From positions 2,170,001-2,234,000 of the forward strand of contig NZ_CP036274.1 in assembly GCF_007747655.1 (NCBI RefSeq): 64,000 nt of DNA, given 5' to 3'. The translations under genes were made by a program, and so were the position numbers. The first letter of the stretch is position 1; every line of letters starts with the position of its first letter. The notes under the pieces were generated by a model that was given only the letters and a program-made list of their open reading frames with translations, was not told the origin of the DNA and made no database searches. This DNA comes from Anatilimnocola aggregata (lineage in GTDB: Bacteria > Planctomycetota > Planctomycetia > Pirellulales > Pirellulaceae). Shown piece after piece: positions 9,351 through 18,225 of the stretch.

Positions 9351-9571
9351 CCGCGGTCGCGGCGAGAAGCCGCTGATTTCGCAGTGCCTGAGCCGTTTAA
9401 AGGCGTTTGACAGGCCCGTCGGTCGAAATCACCGCCGCAAGTCGGGCGGACTAAACCTTCGTCGCGTAAGAGCTTACGGCCGAATAACGTGACAAAGGTT
9501 TCGGCGACGCTCTCTTCAGAGAGCGCTGCTAAAACCTTGATCGCAGTGTCAACACTAATGTGGAGTGAGAA

Positions 9572-11194
9572 TCACCCTCGCAATCCGGAAACAATTTCAG
9601 ATCGAGCGGCAGTCCAAGCAGGAGAAATGCCGGCCAGCAGCCCAGCGACAACCGAAACACCGATTCCCGTCAGCACGAGGTGCGAAGTTGCCAAAAATGG
9701 GACCAGCACGGCTTCGATGCCAATTGCCAGGTTGCCGGTTTTGAGGATCGTCGTCGCAATCAGTAAGCCAATCGCGCCGCCCAACATGCTGAGGATGACA
9801 CTTTCGGTGAGTACGAGCTAAAAGATCAGCGGCCCTGAAAAGCCCATCGTTTGCAGCACCGCGAACTCGCGGACGCGATCTTACACGGCCATCAACGTTG
9901 TCGTTCCGACGAGCGCGAGCACTAGACCGACGCAGGCCAACGCCAGGTAGCGCAGGATTCCAATTAGTCCGATCAGATCGCCCAGGACTGAGAGCTGGAA
10001 CACGCCTAGGGGGCGAGTGTTGGTGCCCACGTATCCAGCGCGGAAATTCTCGTCGGCGGCCTTGGCGACTTGCTGCAGTGACGCAACTTCGTTGAGAAGA
10101 ACTCCAATCTGCGTAGCGGTGCCAACGGAGTTGAGGCCGGGGATGCGTTGCAAAAACTCCAGATGCGTGAAGATGAAATTCTCGTCCGCAGCGTTGGTGT
10201 CCGTGATCGAGGTCGCCGCTATCACTTCACCTTTCAGAGCGACTTTGACGGCGGGGGGTTCAATCCGAGCTTGTTGGCCCACGAAGACACGCGGCACTTC
10301 TTCAAGCCGCACGTCAGCTCGGATCTGCAACCGGGCCGGGGCATACATCGTGATGACAGTTGATGCTTCGGGCGCGGTGGCAGCCGTTCGTCCCATCACC
10401 TTGCTGCCGGGCCGGGCGACCAGCGCAAGCACTTTGCCGGCGGTTGGTGCCTTAATGGTCATTCGGCTGAGGTTGAGCTTGGCGACGTCCACCATGACAG
10501 TCGCTTGCATCACTTTGGCCTCGGCCAATTCCACCGCAGCCACTGCGTCGTCTCGCTGCCGGATTTCATCCGTCTTCAAATCCAATTGACACTGCAGCGC
10601 TTTGCCCCGTCGTTCGTTCGCTGTCTGCTCCTGTTCCAGCGTTGCCTGCCGGGCCAACAACTCTCGGTGCGCTGCGCTGGCCACTTGATTTTCGTTTTCT
10701 GCCCGCGCCAATGAGAGCTTTCCCAATACTTCCGTGGAATTTTGTCGGCTTTCCAGTTCCTTCGCGGTGAGCGTCAGTTTCGATTGAGCTGCGGCGATCT
10801 GGCATGGCAAACGCGATCGCTCGGTGGCAATTCGGGCCAGCATGGCTTCCGCTTCGGCCAGTTTGGTTTGCAAGTCCAATGGCTCGCGCAAGCGAGTTTC
10901 TGCTGCCACCAGCGATGCCTTCCGGCTCGACAATTCAGCTTGGCGCGATTTCAATTCCGCAGCAACGTCCTGCAATCTCAATTTCGAGTCCGAGTCGATC
11001 AGTTGTGCTACGTCGTCTCCCGCACTTAGCTCCTGCCCTTCAATCACGGGTACACGGAGAAAGATTTTGCGGTTCGCCGTCGTTCGACTGACCGCTTTTC
11101 TTAGCAGTCGATAGAAATTCTGCTGGTCGTATTCGCCCTCGCGTGCTTCGCCTTCACTTTGAAACGCCAACGCCGCCGCGGTGTCTCGTTGCAC
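9572..11194 (-). pseudogene. HlyD-type adaptor fused to FtsX/DevC-type ABC permease, with two in-frame stops
   Basis: Read on the minus strand, residues 1 to ~310 form a HlyD/DevB-like membrane-fusion protein (lipoyl-like motif, a long coiled coil, then APTAGKVLAL and a beta-barrel). It continues in frame into the C-terminal part of an FtsX-family permease (FLQRIPGLNSVGTATQIGV, then membrane helices). TAA at ~9881 and TAG at ~9820 interrupt it in frame before the last segment (MLGGAIGLLIATTILKTGN) ends at 9572. The stops sit where Gln (CAA, CAG) is expected. The adaptor's own start and the permease N-terminus are missing, so an internal deletion joined two genes of an ABC exporter operon. It is not functional. 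Confidence 0.8.
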
Positions 11195-11454
11195 GTGATT
11201 GTCAGTAAACTCTTGCTAGCGGTGGCTGCCGAATCGTCCATTGTTCTTGGCATTCGTTGATCGCTTAGGTAGGAACACGCCTAGATGTGCCTTGGCCAAG
11301 ATGCAAATCGGTTCAAGTGTAGCAGAAAGGTTCGTGCGGACGATAACGATGAAAAGGTCATTGCGCATGCCCTGCTGCCTGTCGCACGCCAAGCACCCTG
11401 GTTGGTGTCCTTTGCTCGACGTACCCCCATCAGCGTTGAGACGATTGATTTGCC

Positions 11455-11578
11455 GAGCGAAACTGCGCTCGAAATCTGCGCGGCACTCTGCCGCTTTACA
11501 GTCTAGTCGCAGCCTTCTGCGGGACTTCGTTTCTCATTTGCGTTTGTCCGGCAACTCGTCGGGACGCGTTTTCACCTA
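11455..11578 (+). pseudogene. 3'-end fragment of a Cys-rich secreted protein gene, matching 62901-63023
   Basis: The segment encodes SETALEICAALCRFTV then TAG, nearly identical to the C-terminus SETALELCAALCRFTI of the protein ending at 62952. Similarity continues past the stop codon for ~70 bp. The upstream frame (from ~11285) no longer resembles a signal peptide or the Cys-rich middle. It is therefore the tail and 3' flank of a lost paralogue. Confidence 0.65.
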
Positions 11579-11583
11579 GCGAC

Positions 11584-11664
11584 TTGCCAGTCTTGAGGAT
11601 CGTCGTCGCTATCAGCAAGCCAATCGCGCCGCCCAACGTGCTGAGGATGGCGCTTCCGCTGAGT
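11584..11664 (-). pseudogene. Second copy of an ABC permease fragment
   Basis: The 81 bases align without gaps to 9732-9812 with roughly nine mismatches by eye. On the minus strand they encode the same membrane segment (GGAIGLLIATTILKTG). No other permease sequence is adjacent. It marks a duplication or rearrangement inside this degraded region. Confidence 0.75.
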
Positions 11665-11899
11665 TTAAGTCGGGGAAGCAGTTGGAACGGCCGGGGCAGC
11701 GATTTAGACTCTCGATTATCGCCTCGAAATTGTCGCTTAGCTAAGCTAAAATGGGCTGCGGCTTTGCTGCAGCGAAATGCGAATCAGTCTCATCAGCCTT
11801 GGCACATGAAATCTTCCGCTAGGTCAAGTGAACATGGATGGTCCGCGCGTCATCGACTTGCTCAGCCGCCGTCGACCCTGCCCGGATTCTCATTCGCTG

Positions 11900-12154
11900 T
11901 GAGCGGATTGCTTCGAGACCGCCTCGCGCTTGTTGTTCGCGTGCAGGACAATGGTACCGGAATGTCCGAAGTACAGCGAAGGAGGATTTTCGAGCCGTTC
12001 TATACCAGCAAACCAACGGGCACGGGTCTGGGAACTTCGATTGCTCTGCGTTTGGTGGAAGCCCATGGGGGTGACAATCCATGTTGGGCCTAATCGCCTA
12101 TCTGCAGCAGACAGTTATCTCACGGAAATCGTAGTGACTCTTCCGGTCAAATGA
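11900..12154 (+). pseudogene. C-terminal remnant of a sensor histidine kinase (HATPase domain)
   Basis: The frame through ~12070 reads VQDNGTGM (ATP-lid N/G1 box), IFEPFYTSK, GTGLGTSIALRLVEAHGG (G2 box). The frame then shifts, and the expected ending (TIHVGP ... TEIVVTLPVK) continues in another frame to the TGA at 12154. No dimerisation/phosphoacceptor His domain or sensor domain is left upstream. It is a decayed fragment like its neighbours. Confidence 0.8.
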
Positions 12155-12302
12155 TTTGGACTCGCGAACGACAGAACTGCCATGGTGATCTACGCGAATC
12201 GGAATAATCGCTGATGCGCATGCCCATCTAACGAATACGAGAAGATGCGATTCTCAAGCTCCGATTGAATACAGCGTTTGATTCGGGCGGACAAGAAACG
12301 GG

Positions 12303-12331
12303 TGACTCCAGCGAAGTCATCGCTGGAGTCA
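12303..12331. terminator. 12-bp hairpin between convergent ends
   Basis: TGACTCCAGCGA and TCGCTGGAGTCA form a perfect stem with a 5-nt loop. It lies ~60 bp beyond the stop codon of the minus-strand gene at 12390. There is no long T-run, so factor-independent termination is plausible but unproven. Confidence 0.5.
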
Positions 12332-12389
12332 AGGTTTCGCGGCAGTTGCCGCGATCTCGGTAAGCAGTCAACGTCAATCGCGAACGATG

Positions 12390-12689
12390 TTAACGATACT
12401 TCCGCGGATCAGTCTTCTGATACCGCCAGAGATCCTGCCCACCACCACCTCCACCTTGCGTGCCCTGATAGACAGGAGCAAAGTATTGTGGAGCGGGTTG
12501 GTACGACATGGCACGGTAACCTTGCACTGGGGCCTGCGGCTGAGCAGCGGCGGTTTGAACCGGTGCGGCGGCGACAGCTGGTGCGACGTAGGTCACGCCA
12601 CACTGACCGCGGCCACGAGCTTCAACGTTCGTCGCGATCAGCCCGAGGCCGAGGACAGCGAGAGTCGTGGTGAAAATGAGCTTGGACAT
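12390..12689 (-). CDS. Small secreted Ala/Pro/Gln-rich protein
   Basis: The protein is 99 residues. The start at 12689 has an excellent ribosome site (AAGGAGA) and opens a clear signal peptide (MSKLIFTTTLAVLGLGLIA ... NVEA). A longer in-frame extension upstream is not supported. The mature part is low-complexity, rich in Ala, Pro and Gln, with a central Gly run and a charged tail (KTDPRKYR). A single Cys follows the signal peptide. No domain was recognised. Its upstream neighbour on the same strand is the CC-motif secreted protein at 12824, and both lie beside the sigma/anti-sigma pair. Confidence 0.7.
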   Translation of the reverse strand: MSKLIFTTTLAVLGLGLIATNVEARGRGQCGVTYVAPAVAAAPVQTAAAQPQAPVQGYRAMSYQPAPQYFAPVYQGTQGGGGGGQDLWRYQKTDPRKYR

Positions 12690-12823
12690 GACATTCTCCT
12701 TCTCAAAGGGGCGGCAGTCGAGGTTCCTCACAAGGAGCGGGCTGTCACCAGTGGTGATGTTAATTTCTCTTCTTCGTCCATCAGGCGGCGACGGTGGTCG
12801 CCGCATTTTCTTTGTCGGACTAT

Positions 12824-13360
12824 CTACTTCTTCGCAGGAGCTGCGTGTTTTGGGGCCAGCGAATCCATCAGCTTGGTGTGGCTGTCGAGGATCTTGTCCA
12901 TTTCCGCTCCGAGGTCGTCACAGCAAGTCATGGTCTTCATCGCATCGAAAGTAGCGTCGTTGCAGCAGGCCATCAGCTTGTCGTGATGCTCATAGGCAGC
13001 CGCGACTTGCTTTTCCAAACCTTCGATAGCGGTCACAGCAGACTTATTGGTTGCGAAGTCTTTCTTCATCTGAGCCAAGTGTTTTTTGGCTTCGGCCAAG
13101 TTGTGACCAATGCCAGTCGTCACTTCCTTCACCACGGCCGGTGAAGGCTTCGGATTCGCTTGCACGTATCCGCGGAAGTCGTAGCTGTAGTTGCGGGCAT
13201 TTTCAAAGTGTCGTTGCGAAGCCTTCGACGACCAGAACGGAACAGTGGCTTCACCGCGAGCTTTCGACCCGGCATCTTTCTGAGCCGAGACTGGCCCAAC
13301 CAACATGGCAGTCGCTGCAACGGCCAGGGCACCAAACAGAAATCGACGTGAGGTATTCAT
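12824..13360 (-). CDS. Secreted helical protein with paired CC motifs
   Basis: The 178-residue protein starts at the ATG at 13360 (upstream GGAACCCAAG is a weak ribosome site). It opens with a twin-arginine-containing signal peptide (TSRRFLFGALAVAAT, cleavage near VSAQ), so Tat or Sec export is possible. The mature part is mainly helical with two Cys pairs, C132-C133 and C146-C147, plus many His and Lys residues, which suggests a four-helix metal- or redox-active bundle. No named family was recognised. It is divergent from the ECF sigma factor at 13764, with ~400 bp between, and may be part of its regulon. Confidence 0.7.
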   Translation of the reverse strand: MNTSRRFLFGALAVAATAMLVGPVSAQKDAGSKARGEATVPFWSSKASQRHFENARNYSYDFRGYVQANPKPSPAVVKEVTTGIGHNLAEAKKHLAQMKKDFATNKSAVTAIEGLEKQVAAAYEHHDKLMACCNDATFDAMKTMTCCDDLGAEMDKILDSHTKLMDSLAPKHAAPAKK

Positions 13361-13763
13361 CTTGGGTTCCTTCAAACGATCGCAATCCGCTCCGCCATAA
13401 CAAACGGTTGCAAAGTATTTCACACGAACCGTGGCTAACTAAGCCAACAAAAATTCGATGATTCTCGATTCAAGTGAGTCTGGCGGGCTGATTTTTCGCC
13501 GCACCATTTGTCTCACACAACATTCGATGCGAGTGAATCGGCTTTCTTCTTGGAATTCGCAAGAATTTTCAAGGTTGTGCGTTAGGTGGCTTGGGCGTGC
13601 GAATTCGCATACTGCCTGTGCGGAAGCGAGTGGCCAATCCAGCGATTTGAACGATTTACCGTCGATCTCAGGCCAAATGGCGAAGACCTGCCATGGGCAC
13701 AGTGTTTGCCTAATTAACCCTCGCTTGCCATCTGATGCCTCTCTCCGAATGGGAATACAATCC
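13361..13763. promoter_or_regulatory. Divergent intergenic region upstream of the ECF sigma factor
   Basis: The ~400 bp separate two divergently transcribed genes and must hold both promoters. The sigma-factor frame stays open back to 13458, but that extension shows no sigma-factor similarity. No clear -35/-10 pair was identified by eye. Confidence 0.35.
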
Positions 13764-14393
13764 ATGCCCCTCACGCAATTAATTTCGAAAGCAAGAAGAA
13801 TTGAACCAGCAGTGGCATCTGATCAAGAAGAGGAGCGACTGCGAACGGTGCGATGCCGGCGGTTGACCAGTTTGTTGGCAAAGTGTCAGGAGCGGGATCC
13901 TAGCGCCCAACGTGACTTAGTCCTGGAGTCCCAAGAACTCGTCTATCGAACCGTGTATCGTTTGGTGGGCCGGAACGACGTCGATGACGTGACTCAGCAG
14001 GTTTACCTGCAAGTGTTTCGGCACATTGATCAGTTCAAGGGGCTCTCGACCGTTGCGACCTGGCTCTGCAGAATTGCCATCAACGAATCGCTGCAACACA
14101 TCCGCCGTCGCTCGAACCGAAAAGTGGCTGTGCTGGCGGTGGATCCGCAAGATTTTAACCCTCCGCGGCCAGCTGATTCAGATGACCGAGAGTTGTTAGA
14201 ATTGGCAATGTCTCGAATCGAGCCGGAATTGAAAATCGTGTTCGTCTTACGCGAGGAGGAAGGACTGACCTACGAGCAAATCTCTGAAATGCTGGATCTG
14301 CCAGAAGGCACGGTAGCGTCCCGAATCAATCGGGCGCGGCAGCAGCTTAAAGAGCATTTAACCAGACTCGGATGGTCGCCTGAAAATCAATGA
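13764..14393 (+). CDS. ECF-family RNA polymerase sigma factor
   Basis: The 209-residue protein has region 2 (RDLVLESQELVYRTVYRLV, DVDDVTQQVYLQVF) and region 4 (LREEEGLTYEQISEMLDLPEGTV), with no region 3, as usual for ECF factors. It would direct RNA polymerase to a stress-response regulon. The chosen start is ATG 13764; ATG 13749 is equally possible. Its stop overlaps the start of the next gene (ATGA at 14390-14393), which encodes a zinc-finger anti-sigma factor. The signal is unknown; the Cys-rich outer domain of the anti-sigma factor suggests metal or redox stress. Confidence 0.93.
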   Translation: MPLTQLISKARRIEPAVASDQEEERLRTVRCRRLTSLLAKCQERDPSAQRDLVLESQELVYRTVYRLVGRNDVDDVTQQVYLQVFRHIDQFKGLSTVATWLCRIAINESLQHIRRRSNRKVAVLAVDPQDFNPPRPADSDDRELLELAMSRIEPELKIVFVLREEEGLTYEQISEMLDLPEGTVASRINRARQQLKEHLTRLGWSPENQ

Positions 14394-15202
14394 ACTGCGA
14401 ACAGGTCATCCCGTTACTCTCCGCATTCCACGACGGTGAGTTGCCGGGTGACCAGGCAGACGACGTGGTGGATCATCTTGCGCGTTGCCAGAGCTGCCGC
14501 GATCAGTTGGAATCGCACGAAGCTCTTTCCGGGCTTGTTCGCAAGTCGCCCACCCCCAAACCACCGGCTGGCCTAGTTCGGAGCGTGCAACGAGCCGTGG
14601 CGCGAGATGCAGTTGCTTCTCCTGATTCAGCAAAACGACGGCGCTGGTTGACTGCAGCCGCCGCAATTGCAGCAACTATCTTGATTTCGGTTGGGATTTG
14701 GCAGCCCTGGGTGACGAAGCCGACCACGCATGATCACCGGCTGATGGTCACTTCGTTCAATCGGTTCTTGGATGCGTATGTTAGCGGTAACGCTGAAGCA
14801 GCAGGGATTCTTGCCAAGCAGTTCCACGGGAAGGTCGTTGATCAGGAGGGAGCATCGGAGTTTCTGCGCCGGCGCACCATCGCCACTCCCACGCTGCTTG
14901 CTAAACATCAAGTAAGAGAACGTCTCGCGATCAAAATGCCCTGCTGCGACTGTGTACAAACGAACTATTCCTGCGAAGGGCAAACGTCTTTCGTCCTGTT
15001 TGAACACACGGAGGAGCAAGGAGATTGGTTCGGCAGCAGACCTCAGGTGCGCACTGAGTGCGCTGGAAAGTCTTGTTGCCTCGTCGAGGCCGGGAAACAG
15101 CTGGTTGCGACTTGGCCCGTCGAACGCGGCTTCGTGACAGTGGTTGGGGTCAAAGACGTTACTGAATTGGCAGCACTAGTTGCTGAGCTAGAGCCACAGT
15201 GA
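14390..15202 (+). CDS. Membrane anti-sigma factor with zinc-finger head and Cys-rich outer domain
   Basis: The 270-residue protein begins with a zf-HC2/ZAS module: C3, H29, C33 and C36 (HLARCQSC) that would bind zinc and hold the sigma factor. A single membrane helix follows at ~85-103 (LTAAAAIAATILISVGIW). The extracytoplasmic part is unusual for its Cys content: CC at 185-186, C188, a Cys in NYSC, then GKSCCLV further on. That pattern looks able to bind a soft metal or form disulfides. Translation is coupled to the sigma gene by a 4-bp overlap. Metal sensing is inferred and no named sensor domain was recognised. Confidence 0.88.
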   Translation: MNCEQVIPLLSAFHDGELPGDQADDVVDHLARCQSCRDQLESHEALSGLVRKSPTPKPPAGLVRSVQRAVARDAVASPDSAKRRRWLTAAAAIAATILISVGIWQPWVTKPTTHDHRLMVTSFNRFLDAYVSGNAEAAGILAKQFHGKVVDQEGASEFLRRRTIATPTLLAKHQVRERLAIKMPCCDCVQTNYSCEGQTSFVLFEHTEEQGDWFGSRPQVRTECAGKSCCLVEAGKQLVATWPVERGFVTVVGVKDVTELAALVAELEPQ

Positions 15203-15239
15203 CCAGATTAAACTGCGCGGTTGATGGCCGCTGACGCTG

Positions 15240-15737
15240 TCATTTCTGCTGGCGAAGCGATTTGCGTGATTCCACCAGACCTTCGGCGTAAGCGATCTCT
15301 TCCAAGGTCGTATGGACCGCGATTGCCGCCTCTCGAATCAGCAGGACAATGCTGTAGAGGAAGGCCATCGCCCCAAGCATCGCTAAAGAGATAGGGATCA
15401 TGCTTACGATCTGGGGAATGATCACGTGTAGCCCGGCTGTGATACTGGTCACTACCAACAGAGCGATTGCCACATACATTCCCGTGACTGCAGAGCGCAA
15501 CAAAAGGAGCCGCGTCAGCAAACTCGCGAGTTGCTTCAAGATCAGTTCGTCCTTCAAATTTTGGTTGTCCGCCGGATTCGACGTTGGAGTTTCCGCATCC
15601 AACTCGGCAATCAGCGTTTGAGTTCGGTCATTTACACGGCCGAGGCGGTTTGCCGTGGATAACAGAAGCAGGGCCGTGGCTGAAATGAGCACGCCCGGAG
15701 TAATTAACGCCGCCAAAACCTCGACTGGATGAAGCAC
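15240..15737 (-). CDS. DUF2721 family membrane protein
   Basis: The 165-residue protein matches the DUF2721 pattern: an N-terminal membrane helix (EVLAALITPGVLISATALLL), a conserved polar stretch (STANRLGRVNDRTQ), then two further hydrophobic segments and a charged C-terminus. Members are short integral membrane proteins of unknown function found widely in bacteria. It converges with the anti-sigma gene, ending 37 bp from it, so a functional link is not implied. Confidence 0.85.
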   Translation of the reverse strand: MLHPVEVLAALITPGVLISATALLLLSTANRLGRVNDRTQTLIAELDAETPTSNPADNQNLKDELILKQLASLLTRLLLLRSAVTGMYVAIALLVVTSITAGLHVIIPQIVSMIPISLAMLGAMAFLYSIVLLIREAAIAVHTTLEEIAYAEGLVESRKSLRQQK

Positions 15738-16105
15738 TCTCTGCAGCCCTCTGAATGATGTAAGTCGTCCCAGTTCGGCACATCTTAACCGGGTTTCCTA
15801 AACCGCTCGATGCCGGGCATTTTGAATCCATTCACTGCCGTGCGGATGGAAGCCGATGCGATGCGGCCGTGCTGACAAACGGTGCTGGTGAAAATCGGGA
15901 TTTCCACGGCATGGCGCGGCGTGTCTCACGGCCGGTATTACCGGCACATTTTGACTAAACGAATCCAGCCGAACGCTGCATCGTGGAAAATCGACGCTCC
16001 GCCCGTATCGGTTACGACTTGAACGCGGATTGTGCCGAAGTCAGCGATAGCTCCGTAGTTTTCATGTGTGCCGGCGGCTAGTCACTTCCCCAAGGTTTCG
16101 CTGCG
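15738..16105. other. Noncoding stretch upstream of the Cus-like cluster
   Basis: No convincing gene was seen. It contains a small palindrome, GCCGGT-ATT-ACCGGC, at 15931-15945. It should hold the promoter for the metal-efflux cluster starting at 16106, but no clear promoter elements were recognised. Confidence 0.4.
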
Positions 16106-17590
16106 ATGCGCAAGATCGTGCGTCTGGACGTTTTTCTCCTGCAGACAGCAGTAGTGATCTGCTGTCTCGGGTGTGAAACGTCGAAACAGCAGCAAGTCCG
16201 CACATCGCCTCCACTAGAACAAAAACCCGTTTCCGCTGCGGTGACGCCAGTCGTTCGGCCGGTCGAGCCAACCGTCCAATTGGCGTCACATCAGCAAGGC
16301 AATCCAGGTCAATTGCCGCCACCGCAAAACGCCGCTGGCCTAGAACATGTTGCCCCCGTGCTCCTTCAGCACGTTGAGACGCTCGCCGATTTGGAACTTG
16401 CGGGACTGAGCAACAATCCCACGCTGCGGCGAATGCAACAAGAAGCCGCGGCTGAATGGGCCAAAGTCGGGTATGTCGCGAAGCTGCCAGACCCAACACT
16501 CTCGGGCATGTTTTTCGGCGACGCGATGAACTTCGTGCCGGATCGGCAGTTGGCCGAACTGCAATACATGCAGATGATTCCCTGGATCGGCCGGCTGAAA
16601 GCCGAAGCCCAGATGGCGAGTTTTGAAGCATTGGTCGCCGAGAATCAGTATCAAGCCGAGCGGCTGCGAGTCGTGGGAGAGATTCGTACAACCTGGTACA
16701 AGTTGTACGTCCTTGGCAAGCAGATCAGCACAACGCAGGCGGAACAGGGGCAACTCGAATCGCTCATCAAAACCGCGAATGCCCGCGTCGCTGCTGGCGA
16801 CGCGCAGGCGGGCGACGTCTTAATGGCGACACTCGAATTCAGTAGCCTGCAGGAGCAACTCCTGAGCTATCGGCAACAATTGGTTGCGACAACGGCGGAG
16901 CTGAACCGCCTGGCTGGCAGAGAATCGCGGACACCCATTAGCCCGCCCACAAGATTAGATGTCGAAGTTCCCCAATGGGACCACGACCTGTTGCATCACA
17001 TCGCCATGGGTGCCCAGCCTGAGCTAAATGCAGCCCGGCTCCGCACGGCAGCGACTCGCTGGGGCATTGAAGTGGCTCGGCTGAAGCGGCGGCCTGACGT
17101 GAGTGTCGGGGCAAGCTGGATGGTGATGGCGGCTGACCCGGCAGACATGTCGCCAGGCGCTGGCAACGACGCCTGGACTTTGAATGTTTCCAGTACGCTG
17201 CCGATCTGGCATCGGAAGAACGAAGCGATGGTCAACGAAGCGACCCGCCAGCATTACGCGGCTCATGCCACTGAAGACGAAGTAAGCCTGCGCATCGACG
17301 CCAACTTGCGCGATCTGTGGGAACAGGCGCGAGCGGCACAGCAAACCATCGAACTCTACGAGAAAACGATTCTTCCCCAGGCCCGGCAGACTTTCGAGGC
17401 AGATCAAAAATCACTCGTCAACAACACGGTGACATTTGACCGTGTGATTCGCGACTATCGCACGCTCCTTAATCTCGAATTGGGTTACCATCGCGCTCTT
17501 GGCCAACTCGCAACGACACTGGCCCGCATCCGGCAGACGGTCGGTGTCGATCTCTTAGCCACCCCCGACGCACCACAACCTGCGCCCTAA
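16106..17590 (+). CDS. TolC-family outer-membrane efflux protein (CusC-like)
   Basis: The 494-residue protein has an N-terminal signal with a Cys-rich end (VVICCLGCE) that could be a lipobox, as in CusC. Two long helical hairpin repeats follow: NPTLRRMQQEA and LPDPTLSG opening the first, LNAARLRTAATRWG opening the second. These form the periplasmic alpha-barrel that docks with the RND pump. It would form the outer-membrane channel of the tripartite exporter whose adaptor (18226) and pump (20280) lie downstream on the same strand. The start has a weak AAGG upstream. Copper/silver export is inferred from the neighbours. Confidence 0.9.
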   Translation: MRKIVRLDVFLLQTAVVICCLGCETSKQQQVRTSPPLEQKPVSAAVTPVVRPVEPTVQLASHQQGNPGQLPPPQNAAGLEHVAPVLLQHVETLADLELAGLSNNPTLRRMQQEAAAEWAKVGYVAKLPDPTLSGMFFGDAMNFVPDRQLAELQYMQMIPWIGRLKAEAQMASFEALVAENQYQAERLRVVGEIRTTWYKLYVLGKQISTTQAEQGQLESLIKTANARVAAGDAQAGDVLMATLEFSSLQEQLLSYRQQLVATTAELNRLAGRESRTPISPPTRLDVEVPQWDHDLLHHIAMGAQPELNAARLRTAATRWGIEVARLKRRPDVSVGASWMVMAADPADMSPGAGNDAWTLNVSSTLPIWHRKNEAMVNEATRQHYAAHATEDEVSLRIDANLRDLWEQARAAQQTIELYEKTILPQARQTFEADQKSLVNNTVTFDRVIRDYRTLLNLELGYHRALGQLATTLARIRQTVGVDLLATPDAPQPAP

Positions 17591-17677
17591 TCAACGGATC
17601 TTACGCACTAGACACGACTCCTCGCCGCAGGATAATGGAGACGTCGTGTTCATTGCGGCGCAGCCCATTGGTGTGGA

Positions 17678-18076
17678 ATGTTCAATCGCGGCGGATATTT
17701 GCGATGTGTGATCTCCCTCTTGCTTCTGGCACCGATTGCCGGAAGCGGGTTAGGGACACCCTCGCTAGCGCACGCTGGTTGTTCTTCCGCTACAGCATCG
17801 CCTGCGGCTAGTTGTAAGAGTGCTACGAAGTGCTGCTGCAGTTCAGCCACGCCGATGCCGGCTTGTTCGTGTCAGCGCCAAGAGGAATCGCGGGAGCCAT
17901 CACAACCCGCCGCAACCGACGAGAGTGGCCGATCGCTGAAGTGGGTCGCAGGGTCTCAGGTTACGGTGCAATCGGCGATGTTCGATCGGCCGTTAGATTC
18001 TGTTTGCTGCGATTCCATCGCGGTTTCCGTGAAGTCCCGCTCGATTCAGTCGCGATTCTGTGTCTGGCGATCCTGA
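17678..18076 (+). CDS. Small secreted Cys-rich protein in the Cus-like cluster
   Basis: The 132-residue protein has a signal peptide (CVISLLLLAPIAGSG ... AHA) followed by a dense Cys cluster (AGCSS, ASCKSATKCCCSS, ACSCQ) and a further CC near the C-terminus, ending RFCVWRS. No family was recognised. Its position between the outer-membrane channel and the adaptor genes suggests it binds metal in the periplasm or helps deliver it to the pump. Similar short Cys/His-rich secreted proteins accompany other metal genes in this window (38598, 47791, 49837, 62482). The ribosome site is weak, so the exact start is uncertain. Confidence 0.6.
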   Translation: MFNRGGYLRCVISLLLLAPIAGSGLGTPSLAHAGCSSATASPAASCKSATKCCCSSATPMPACSCQRQEESREPSQPAATDESGRSLKWVAGSQVTVQSAMFDRPLDSVCCDSIAVSVKSRSIQSRFCVWRS

Positions 18077-18225
18077 TCTGATTCCGGTCCACCGCTGCGC
18101 GCTTTTTTCCGACAATACGCAGCACGGAAGCCTCAGGCTTTCCTTCTGGGCTAGTGTTTTCGCTTCATTCGCAGTCGCTTTCGCTGCGCAATCGGTTTGA
18201 ACCAGATTTGATTTGAGGCCTCGTC

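Noticed and set aside
9508-9525. 8-bp palindrome CGCTCTCT-TC-AGAGAGCG as an IS end or operator
   Set aside because: It lies in degraded sequence with no matching partner or nearby intact gene; chance occurrence cannot be excluded.
9820-9883. Possible stop-codon recoding (TAA and TAG read as Gln)
   Set aside because: The frame also lacks its start and has an internal deletion, and intact genes in the window end normally at TAA and TAG, so pseudogene decay is the simpler reading.
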